In this document: piece by piece, positions 1-5,189 of the stretch | How the letters are laid out: the number at the start of each line of letters is the position of its first letter | Numbering within the stretch: the stretch's first letter is position 1 | NCBI GenBank assembly: GCA_051745935.1 | Contig: JBNJEM010000478.1 | Location: 1 to 6,279, forward strand | DNA length: 6,279 nucleotides | DNA from: JBNJEM01 sp051745935 | GTDB lineage: Bacteria; Planctomycetota; Planctomycetia; Pirellulales; Pirellulaceae | Direction: 5' to 3' | The notes under the pieces: model-generated | Told to the model about the DNA's origin: nothing | The model's database searches: none | The model's input: only the letters and a program-made list of their open reading frames with translations | Program-made: the position numbers and the translations under genes

Positions 1-86
1 CTCCGCCGCGAGTCCGACCAACGGGAGGACGGCTTGCGTCGGGCCGCGTTCCATTCGGAACAATCCAACCGCCTGAAATATACCAC
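1..86 (+). repeat. 86-bp inverted repeat, copy A (window edge)
   Basis: This stretch matches the reverse complement of 1440-1525 without gaps, 75 of 86 bases identical by hand alignment. The eleven differences fall evenly over the three positions of any reading frame (4, 3 and 4 in one frame), so the repeat does not look like a conserved coding segment. It contains two small inverted repeats, at 30-41 (4-bp stem, TTGC loop) and 48-61 (GTTCC/GGAAC stem, ATTC loop). Its inner end stops 2 bases from the dnaA stop codon and it points towards dnaA. The outer end may continue beyond the window. It could be a family of dispersed intergenic elements or a 3'-UTR element of an unseen plus-strand gene to the left; its function is unknown. 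Confidence 0.8.
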
Positions 87-88
87 GG

Positions 89-1216
89 CTAGATCGCTTT
101 GATCTGGTTTCGGATTTCTTCCCATGCTTTGGCTATTGCCGGATCCGTCTTTTTCAGCGCTTCCGTCCTGCGACAGGCGTGCAGCACGGTGGTATGGTCG
201 CGATTTCCGAAATACTTCCCCACCGCATTCAAGCTTTGGCCTGTAACGTGGCGAGCTAGTAACATGGCGACTCCGCGAGCCCGGATGACGTGTTGCTTGC
301 GAGCCGGCCCGCGTAATTCCCGGGTGGTAAGCGAAAAAAACTTGGCGACCAACGCCGTAATGTCACGGATGGTTGGCTGTTTCCGCATCGCTCGATCGGT
401 TAAAAACTGCCGGACTCGGTCAATATCCACGACCTCCCGGCGGGTATCCTCCATCTGCCCAAGTTGCACAACCGCATGATTAAGCTCCGGGACCGTGAGC
501 TGATTATCGTTAGCGTCTTGCGAACTACCGGCCAGGAGTGCGATGGCGGTATCGCAGAAGTTCACCCCATGCACGGCCGCGAGACGGCGAACCAGCAATT
601 GCCGGGCTTCCGGTCCTGGCGCCGTTAAAGGGACCGTGAGGCCCCCAAGCAGCCGGCTCCGCAGGCGTCCTAGCAATACATTATTGGCATTTGGCATTCC
701 GCCCTGGGTGATCAAAACGCTGCCGTTCCCTTCCAGCAAGGCATCGATGGTTCTGGAAAGCTCCTCCTGCACCGCTCGCTTTCGCGGCAGAAAGTGAATA
801 TCATCCAAGACGAATAAGTCCGCCGAACGACACCGCTTCCGAAACGGACCAAGATCATCGGTGTCAACCGCGTTGGCATAGTTATGAGCGAAGTCAGGAC
901 CCGAACTCACGAAGATCGTGTCCTCCGGATATCGTTCTCGCCACCGTTCCGACAAACCAAGCGCTAGGAATGATTTGCCCGTGCCCGTGGGCCCACGCAA
1001 GACCAACGGGTTGTACCGGGGATTGCGCTCGCAAAACGAGCTGACGGCGAATTCGACCAACCGGTTTTCAGCGCCGCCAATGAATTCGCGCACCATGCCC
1101 CGGCGAGAGCGACCATTGCGATCTGTCCCGTTGGTTCCCGAAGTGCCTGTTTCCAGAGGAATCGAAAAGACGCCGCTAACCACCTCGACTCCGTTGGTGA
1201 ATGTGGAGTGAATCAT
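89..1216 (-). CDS. dnaA: Chromosomal replication initiator DnaA, divergent, lacking domain I
   Basis: DnaA is the AAA+ ATPase that binds DnaA boxes and opens the replication origin. The 375-residue product (from ATG 1216) has Walker A GPTGTGKS at residues 75-82, Walker B LFVLDD at 134-139, an arginine-finger segment LGRLRSRLLGGL at 182-193, and the domain IV DNA-binding signature GNRDHTTVLHACRR at 337-350 behind a basic stretch (RKQHVIRAR). The first 40 or so residues are Gly/Thr/Arg-rich and show no recognisable DnaB-contacting domain I. The sensor-2 motif, RELEGAL in Escherichia coli, reads PELNHAV, with Pro243 where Arg334 of E. coli lies. The sensor-1 strand (LITQGG) also departs from the usual SDR pattern. 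An alternative ATG at 1294 would add 26 residues. I prefer 1216 because a -10-like TATACT lies at 1260-1255, inside that extension. No Shine-Dalgarno precedes either start. The gene is not next to dnaN, recF or gyrB. It may be the only initiator or a paralogue. Confidence 0.93.
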   Translation of the reverse strand: MIHSTFTNGVEVVSGVFSIPLETGTSGTNGTDRNGRSRRGMVREFIGGAENRLVEFAVSSFCERNPRYNPLVLRGPTGTGKSFLALGLSERWRERYPEDTIFVSSGPDFAHNYANAVDTDDLGPFRKRCRSADLFVLDDIHFLPRKRAVQEELSRTIDALLEGNGSVLITQGGMPNANNVLLGRLRSRLLGGLTVPLTAPGPEARQLLVRRLAAVHGVNFCDTAIALLAGSSQDANDNQLTVPELNHAVVQLGQMEDTRREVVDIDRVRQFLTDRAMRKQPTIRDITALVAKFFSLTTRELRGPARKQHVIRARGVAMLLARHVTGQSLNAVGKYFGNRDHTTVLHACRRTEALKKTDPAIAKAWEEIRNQIKAI

Positions 1217-1222
1217 GAGAAA

Positions 1223-1238
1223 GGGGGACAAATCCCCC
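1223..1238 (-). promoter_or_regulatory. G/C hairpin in the dnaA leader
   Basis: On the minus strand the sequence GGGGGATTTGTCCCCC forms a 5-bp G/C stem with a 6-base loop, ending 6 bases before ATG 1216. If transcription starts near 1248, the hairpin fills most of the short leader and would overlap the ribosome footprint, where it could lower translation. If the upstream ATG (1294) is the true start, the hairpin is inside the coding region and may mean nothing. Confidence 0.4.
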
Positions 1239-1254
1239 CATTTTCCAAACCCGA

Positions 1255-1260
1255 AGTATA
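1255..1260 (-). promoter_or_regulatory. Possible -10 element of dnaA
   Basis: The minus strand reads TATACT (five of six bases of the consensus TATAAT), 38 bases upstream of ATG 1216. No convincing -35 hexamer lies 16-18 bases further up (the region reads roughly TCCCAT). The cysteine desulfurase gene has the same hexamer in a similar context (TATACTT followed by G-rich sequence). A transcription start near 1248 would leave a leader of about 32 bases. Confidence 0.35.
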
Positions 1261-1328
1261 GCGGTTTTGGCCCCGCGATGGGAGGTGGTTTCATCGATTT
1301 TCAGGGGATGCCAGTTAGCCGCAAATGC

Positions 1329-1355
1329 TTGTCGTGCCGGTGATTGTCGTGTCGG
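1329..1355. repeat. Two near-identical 12-bp copies, 15-bp period, upstream of dnaA
   Basis: TTGTCGTGCCGG (1329-1340) recurs as TTGTCGTGTCGG (1344-1355) with one difference and a 3-base spacer. The outer arms GCTTGTCG (1328-1335) and CGGCAAGC (1353-1360) can also pair, allowing one G-T pair. The site lies about 70-100 bases upstream of the likely dnaA transcription start. Spaced copies like this may be protein-binding sites, but no known consensus was recognised. Confidence 0.45.
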
Positions 1356-1439
1356 CAAGCAGAAGAAAATGAACACTCGAATCATGCCGGCGGACGGTCC
1401 CAAACCATCGGGGCGGCCAAAGCCTGAGTGCCCGGCCGG

Positions 1440-1525
1440 GTGATATACTTCAGGCCGTTGCATTTTTCCGGGTGGAACGCTGCCCGACGCAAGTCGTCCT
1501 CCCGCTGGTCGGACTCGCGGCGGAC
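1440..1525 (-). repeat. 86-bp inverted repeat, copy B
   Basis: This is the second copy of the repeat at 1-86, read on the minus strand. It begins 22 bases after the cysteine desulfurase stop codon and runs in the same direction as that gene. Compared with copy A, the two changes inside the second hairpin (at 1465-1478) both lie in its loop, and the one change in the first hairpin swaps A-T for a G-T pair. The inner end touches the palindrome CCCGGCCGGG. Because it follows a stop codon it could be part of a transcript's 3' end, but there is no run of T as in an intrinsic terminator. Confidence 0.8.
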
Positions 1526-1529
1526 CACG

Positions 1530-1538
1530 TTATCCGCG
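1530..1538 (+). promoter_or_regulatory. Single DnaA-box-like nonamer
   Basis: TTATCCGCG matches seven of nine bases of the classical DnaA box TTATCCACA. It sits between the cysteine desulfurase stop codon and repeat copy B. It is the only match of this quality noticed near dnaA, and one such match is expected by chance in a window this size, so it is weak evidence for an origin or for autoregulation. Confidence 0.2.
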
Positions 1539-1547
1539 ACCGGTATA

Positions 1548-2729
1548 TCAGGGGACGCGGTGGGTATCGGACGCTCGAGTCTGGCGGTTTCGATGTAGCC
1601 GGCGAACGGCCTCAACCACGCGATGGGCGGCAATGTCGATGTCTTGGCGCGTGGTAAAGCTGCCCAGACTGAATCGCAAGGAACTTTCGATGATCTCGGG
1701 GGGTAAGTGCATGGCCCTGAGGACGGGAGAAGGTTCATTGGCGCCACTGGCACAGGCGGACCCGACGGAGCACGCGACTCCAGCCAAATCGAGCGCCATG
1801 TGGGTGGCTTGGCAGTCCAACCCTGGGAACGCCACGTTGGTGGTATGGGGCAAACGCGAAACGCCCGCTCCGTTGATCACGGCCCCCACGTGGGCAGCTC
1901 GGAGTAATTCTTCCAGCCGGTCCCGCAGCGCGGCCATTCGAACACTTCTTGTTTGCGCGTCTCGCTGCCAGCAACGAAGTGCCCAATCGAGTCCCACGGC
2001 CAGTTCAATGGGTTCAGTGCCGGGACGGAGCCCCAGTTGCTGAGTTCCACCCCAAAACAAGGGCTCCAGCGGTTGCTGCCGTTTGAGGATTAAAGCACCA
2101 ATGCCGCGGGGTCCGTGAAATTTGTGCGCGGTGAGCGTCAGGGCGGTGACGGAGAGGGCACGAAAATGGACCGGAATTTTTCCCACGGCTTGAACGGCGT
2201 CCGTGTGAATTGGGACCCCCAAACGGTGGCATCGTTCAGCCAATCGCTCGATAGGCTGCAGGACGCCGGTTTCGTTATTTGCCAACATCACGCTGACCAA
2301 TCGCGTCTCTGGCGTCAGCAATTCGTCCAAATGAGCTTGCTCGACCATGCCCCTGCTGTTGACACGCAGCCGCTGCACATCAAAACCGCGCCGTTGTAGT
2401 TGGTCGGCTGGACCGGTCACACTGGGATGCTCCACGCTGGAAATAATAACTCTTCCGGGTGGTTTTCCAGCGGTGCCCAGCAGGGCCAGATTATTGGCTT
2501 CGGTCCCTCCGCTGGTAAAGATGATTCGGTCGGCGCGGTCGCCCGTGGTGTCCGCCCCCAGGATGCGTCCGATGCTTTCCCGGGCTTCCTCCAGCACTTG
2601 ACGGGCCTGGCGGCCATATCGATGCGAACTGGCGGCATTGCCGTAACCCTGCGCATAACACTCGGACATCGCTTGGGCCACCTCGGGGTGGATCGGCGTG
2701 GTGGCATTGTGGTCCAGGTTGATGATCAT
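1548..2729 (-). CDS. Cysteine desulfurase, NifS/IscS family (class I)
   Basis: This PLP-dependent aminotransferase-fold enzyme removes sulfur from L-cysteine, giving alanine and an enzyme-bound persulfide used for Fe-S clusters and thiolated tRNA. The 393-residue length is normal for the family. Visible marks are the N-terminal LDHNATTPIHPEV, the PLP-contacting TSGGTEANN (72-80) and His101 in EHPS, Asp177 in HTDAVQ, the Schiff-base Lys203 in TAHKFHGPRGIG, and the catalytic Cys326 in GSACASG, a class I loop rather than the SufS type. Residues after about 380 are a poorly conserved basic tail. The ATG start is supported by GAGGAGAG ten bases upstream, the only good Shine-Dalgarno in the window. 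No iscU, iscA, suf or nif gene lies alongside, so NifS and IscS cannot be told apart; a role in tRNA thiolation with an unlinked mnmA is also possible. Confidence 0.95.
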   Translation of the reverse strand: MIINLDHNATTPIHPEVAQAMSECYAQGYGNAASSHRYGRQARQVLEEARESIGRILGADTTGDRADRIIFTSGGTEANNLALLGTAGKPPGRVIISSVEHPSVTGPADQLQRRGFDVQRLRVNSRGMVEQAHLDELLTPETRLVSVMLANNETGVLQPIERLAERCHRLGVPIHTDAVQAVGKIPVHFRALSVTALTLTAHKFHGPRGIGALILKRQQPLEPLFWGGTQQLGLRPGTEPIELAVGLDWALRCWQRDAQTRSVRMAALRDRLEELLRAAHVGAVINGAGVSRLPHTTNVAFPGLDCQATHMALDLAGVACSVGSACASGANEPSPVLRAMHLPPEIIESSLRFSLGSFTTRQDIDIAAHRVVEAVRRLHRNRQTRASDTHRVP

Positions 2730-2739
2730 CCGCGTTGTT

Positions 2740-2747
2740 CTCTCCTC
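2740..2747 (-). promoter_or_regulatory. Shine-Dalgarno of the cysteine desulfurase gene
   Basis: The minus strand reads GAGGAGAG, followed by 10 bases and then ATG 2729. It fixes the start of this gene. The other genes here have no comparable site, so this gene may be translated more strongly or by a different initiation mode. Confidence 0.65.
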
Positions 2748-2796
2748 ACCTGGTGCAGGTCAAGGGGCTGTAAGTGTATCGCTTGTGGTCGCACCA

Positions 2797-2814
2797 AGTA
2801 TACTATGTTAACAT
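2797..2814 (-). promoter_or_regulatory. Two abutting palindromes / likely promoter of the cysteine desulfurase gene
   Basis: AGTATACT (2797-2804) and ATGTTAACAT (2805-2814) are perfect palindromes of 8 and 10 bp lying directly side by side. Read on the minus strand, the first contains TATACT, a good -10 hexamer about 70 bases before the start codon; no clear -35 is seen. A palindrome covering the spacer just upstream of a -10 box is a usual place for a repressor or other dimeric regulator. In this spacer, AT-rich against its GC-rich surroundings, the pair stands out. The regulator is unknown. Confidence 0.4.
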
Positions 2815-2885
2815 GGCGAGTTTTTGGAGGCTGCGTCCAGTCTGCTGCGGGGGTTACGGTGTTGGATGAGCGGCGTTGGCGCGGG

Positions 2886-3641
2886 TCAGTGCCTTGAGCT
2901 CGCGTTTGAAGGGGGCGAATTCGTTTGGGTTGACGCTGCGGCTTCCCCTAGTTTTTGGTAGCACTTGGCCTGCCCCTGCAGACTTTTCTTATTCGTGGGC
3001 TGGTGGTTCAGTGCGGCCCGGTAGAGCTCCAGCGCTTCCTCCCAATGTCCCAGCTCCATCTCGATCGTCGCCACTCTCTGGTAACATCGAGATAGCAGGC
3101 CGTCGAGGGTTTCCTGGAATTCCTTGGGCGTTCGGTTGCTTTGAGCCGCGTTGAACAGCGGCGGGATGCACGCATAGAGCTGCCGCCGCGCCAACTGGGC
3201 AATCGCTGGCCAGAGAATGTTTGCCAGGGTGGGATGTTCGCTCGTCCACGTCTTCCAAAATCGTGCGCCGTTGTTGTCAGGGGTTCGCGCGTCCAGATAC
3301 TGGCACAGGATTTGGGCCTCTCCTTGGCGCCAAGGGCTGCCACCACGCCGCGCGGCCACCAGATCCCATCGTTGGGACGCGGATTTGGGGCGCGGGACGT
3401 GTTCCTGGAAGAGCATTTCTTCCAGCGGATGCCGTTGTACCTCGCGCGTCACCGGGCTGATCTGTAAGTGAATGAGTGGCAATTCATGATAAGAGTAGAT
3501 GCGCCGTTGAAAGGTGTACGGGGAGAACTCCTCGCCGGTCACGAGGCCAAAGCGCGCCGTGATTGTGAAAAGTCCGAAGGCAGCACCGATCAGAACGAGA
3601 ACGAACAGTGCGGCACGATGCAAACGGGAGCGGAACGCCAT
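2886..3641 (-). CDS. Membrane-anchored TPR protein of unknown function
   Basis: From ATG 3641 the product has 251 residues. It begins with a short basic stretch (MAFRSRLHRA) and one hydrophobic segment at about residues 11-29, which fits a signal anchor or an uncleaved signal peptide, so the rest is probably outside the cytoplasmic membrane. Residues 190-216 (ATIEMELGHWEEALELYRAA and on) form a recognisable tetratricopeptide helix pair, with a second, weaker repeat likely around 220-234. The middle is Trp/Arg/Gln-rich without catalytic motifs I can name, and the C-terminus is Ser/Asn/Pro-rich and probably disordered. TPRs usually bind other proteins. The frame stays open upstream (ATG 3731, GTG 3740), but those 30 residues are Ser/Pro/Asn-rich and would put the anchor deep inside the protein, so 3641 is preferred. 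It stops 156 bp before the cysteine desulfurase gene; a functional link is not evident. Confidence 0.75.
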   Translation of the reverse strand: MAFRSRLHRAALFVLVLIGAAFGLFTITARFGLVTGEEFSPYTFQRRIYSYHELPLIHLQISPVTREVQRHPLEEMLFQEHVPRPKSASQRWDLVAARRGGSPWRQGEAQILCQYLDARTPDNNGARFWKTWTSEHPTLANILWPAIAQLARRQLYACIPPLFNAAQSNRTPKEFQETLDGLLSRCYQRVATIEMELGHWEEALELYRAALNHQPTNKKSLQGQAKCYQKLGEAAASTQTNSPPSNASSRH

Positions 3642-3940
3642 AAAGTGCTTTAGGTGTTTGTTGGGGTTGTTGGGGCTCGCCGCTGGACAAGCCGCGGGAC
3701 GGTGGCTGCTCGATGAGCTCCAAGGTGGCATTTCTTGCACGCGGATTCACCCGCCCGTCAAAGGAGAAAAAAAGGCGGGATTGTTCCGCAGGGTACTTGG
3801 ACCCGTCATTTTCGCTGAAAGTGGCGTGTGTGGCAAGCAACGAGCGAGGACGTGCCGGGAGAACTTGTTGGTATTGTGCCATTGATCATTGCACGAAGGT
3901 GGTTCGTTTGACTAACATTCAGAGCAGACGTGCTGAACTG
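3642..3940. other. Divergent intergenic region, TPR gene / scpB
   Basis: These 299 bases lie between the two preferred, divergent starts and must hold both promoters. A tandem TTGTTGGGG pair is at 3658-3675. Around 3877-3895 there is an imperfect dyad, GTGC and GCAC flanking TGATCA with arms of unequal spacing. TTGACT at 3908-3913 resembles a -35 hexamer, but no -10 follows at 17 bases. Both flanking frames remain open into this region and would overlap each other if their longest forms were used; that is why the longer starts are doubted. No RNA gene or further protein gene was recognised. Confidence 0.5.
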
Positions 3941-5101
3941 ATGGGGCAAAACCGTATGCGATATGTCACAAGCGTGCCGGCTAAGCAAATGAAAAGCGTG
4001 TGTCGGCGATATTGCCCTGTATTGGGTCGGGCATGCGCGCAACGCCGCCGAAGGTATTGGTGGTGGGGTCTGCAACCGGTCCGTGAACGGGCAGTGGGTC
4101 TGGATGCCGAGGATTTGATATCTCGACGCCAGCGTGTGGAAGCGATATTGTTGTTGGCACGGGAGCCGATCAACAGTCGTAAACTGGCTCAATATGCCCG
4201 GGTTTCGGACGGTACGGAAGCACGAACACTGGTGCGACAGCTTAACGAGTGCTACGAGCAGGGTGGACGGGCATTTCGGGTGGAAGAGATCGGCGGCGGA
4301 TTTCGACTGCTTACCCAGCGCGCGTTTGCCCCCTGGGTTGGGCGTTTGGACCATGTACCTCGTCAAGTCCGGCTCTCGGCGCCCGCCATGGAAACATTGG
4401 CCGTGGTCGCTTATCGTCAACCGGTGCTCAGAGCGGAAGTGGAAGCCATTCGTGGCGTCAGCTGCGGCGAGATACTCCGTCAACTGATGGACCGGGACTT
4501 GGTCCGTATTGGGGGGAGAAGCGACGAGTTAGGGCGTCCCTATCTTTACACGACCACGAAGCGTTTTCTAGAACTGTTTGGACTGCGAAACATTGAGGAT
4601 CTGCCACGTAACGTGGCGTTGGGCGAAGAGCCCGAAAAATCACCCGTTGCCGAGTGCCAGACGGGGCCTCGGTCCACCGAAGAAACAGAGCAGGAGAAAT
4701 CGCAAGTGAGTGTTACATCGCCTACCGAGTGGCCCGTGAATGAGTTCCAGGACGAGGTATCTTCCCCCCGCTTGGCTTCCCAAAAAAACAGTTATGCCGA
4801 CGATGGGGAGGACGACCAAATGGATGACTATGACGACGAGGACGAGGACGAGGACGACGAGGACGATGATTATGACGATGACGACTACGATGACGATAAT
4901 GGAGAAGTCTACGACGAAGAGGAGGAGTCCGATGACGACGAGTTTATAGAAGGGGAGTGGGAAGAGGTGGACGACGAAGAGTACGAGGAGGAGGAGGAGG
5001 AAGACGAACCATGGGATGAGGATTGGGACGACGATGAAGAGTGGGACGACGATGAAGAGTGGGACGACGACGAAGAGTGGGAGGATGAAGGGGAGGACTA
5101 G
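3941..5101 (+). CDS. scpB: Segregation and condensation protein ScpB with long acidic tail
   Basis: ScpB is the winged-helix dimer that, with the kleisin ScpA, closes the SMC ring that compacts and separates chromosomes. From ATG 3941 the product has 386 residues. The ScpB core spans about residues 60-225: first winged helix RVEAILLLAREPINSRKLAQ, then LSAPAMETLAVVAYRQPVLR, EAIRGVSCGEIL, GRSDELGRPYLYTTTKRF and LFGLRNIEDLP, all close to the family pattern. Residues 1-57 are a basic leader with Cys21, Cys25 and Cys32, a run of four Arg and YWWWG. Residues 284-386 are almost wholly Asp/Glu with scattered Tyr/Trp, ending in a WDDDEE tandem repeat; typical ScpB is about 180-250 residues. The frame is open back to 3713. 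No Shine-Dalgarno decides among ATG 3941, ATG 3989 or GTG 4094; the last would start just before the core. Neither scpA nor smc is nearby. The core is certain, the start is not. Confidence 0.92.
   Translation: MGQNRMRYVTSVPAKQMKSVCRRYCPVLGRACAQRRRRYWWWGLQPVRERAVGLDAEDLISRRQRVEAILLLAREPINSRKLAQYARVSDGTEARTLVRQLNECYEQGGRAFRVEEIGGGFRLLTQRAFAPWVGRLDHVPRQVRLSAPAMETLAVVAYRQPVLRAEVEAIRGVSCGEILRQLMDRDLVRIGGRSDELGRPYLYTTTKRFLELFGLRNIEDLPRNVALGEEPEKSPVAECQTGPRSTEETEQEKSQVSVTSPTEWPVNEFQDEVSSPRLASQKNSYADDGEDDQMDDYDDEDEDEDDEDDDYDDDDYDDDNGEVYDEEEESDDDEFIEGEWEEVDDEEYEEEEEEDEPWDEDWDDDEEWDDDEEWDDDEEWEDEGED
4783..4789 (+). promoter_or_regulatory. In-phase slippery heptamer A AAA AAC in scpB
   Basis: The codons CAA AAA AAC place A AAA AAC exactly in the X XXY YYZ phase needed for tandem -1 slippage. 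A -1 shift would add 12 codons and stop at TGA 4825-4827, replacing the entire acidic tail of about 103 residues. An SD-like GAGG lies about 25 bases upstream, further than in the classical dnaX signal, and no strong downstream stem was seen. In bacteria A AAA AAG is generally the stronger heptamer. Present sequence, unproven activity. Confidence 0.3.
5024..5077 (+). repeat. Three 18-bp tandem copies encoding WDDDEE
   Basis: The unit tggacgac-type repeat begins at TGG 5024 and occupies 5024-5041, 5042-5059 and 5060-5077; the first two copies are identical and the third differs by one base (GAT to GAC, silent). A partial fourth follows (W then EDE). It lies at the extreme end of the ScpB acidic tail. 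Near-identity at the DNA level points to recent slippage or unequal exchange, so copy number may vary between strains. Confidence 0.85.
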
Positions 5102-5115
5102 GACTAAGAGGCGGA

Positions 5116-5128
5116 CGGAAGACTTCCG
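5116..5128. other. Short inverted repeat between convergent scpB and hemA
   Basis: CGGAAG and CTTCCG flank a single A in the 88-bp gap between the two convergent stop codons. With a realistic loop only about four base pairs form and there is no following T-run on either strand. It may help end transcription from either side, but a proper intrinsic terminator is not visible in this gap. Confidence 0.2.
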
Positions 5129-5189
5129 GGATCCGGCGCAATCTCCCGACAATGCAAGGGTTTGGCAGCGTCTCTCGCAGTTTTTGGGG

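Larger units (their letters stand above)
1217..1547. other. Gene-free region upstream of dnaA
   Basis: These 331 bases separate the cysteine desulfurase stop from the dnaA start. Reading with dnaA on the minus strand, they hold a near-match to a DnaA box, repeat copy B, a perfect 10-bp palindrome CCCGGCCGGG (1431-1440) abutting the repeat, two copies of a 12-bp sequence, a -10-like hexamer and a G/C hairpin just before the ATG. Open frames here show no recognisable protein; one 95-residue minus-strand frame overlaps the dnaA start and looks spurious. Confidence 0.6.

Noticed and set aside
1..1525. dnaA as cargo of an insertion sequence with 86-bp terminal inverted repeats
   Set aside because: No transposase is present, target-site duplication cannot be tested because one end is at the window edge, and dnaA is an essential-type gene; only the repeat itself is supported.
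1217..1547. Chromosomal origin (oriC) next to dnaA
   Set aside because: Only one imperfect DnaA-box-like nonamer was found, with no box cluster and no AT-rich unwinding stretch; dnaN and recF are absent.
1382..1753. 123-residue minus-strand frame covering repeat copy B
   Set aside because: It overlaps the end of the cysteine desulfurase in another frame, and the two repeat copies differ equally at all codon positions, which argues against coding.
4740..4949. 69-residue Thr/Met-rich plus-strand frame within scpB
   Set aside because: It is the +1 reading of GAC/GAT repeats and has no start signal or homology.
5102..5189. Intrinsic terminator shared by scpB and hemA
   Set aside because: The inverted repeat at 5116-5128 has no usable loop, and the T-run at 5181-5185 has only a 3-bp stem before it.
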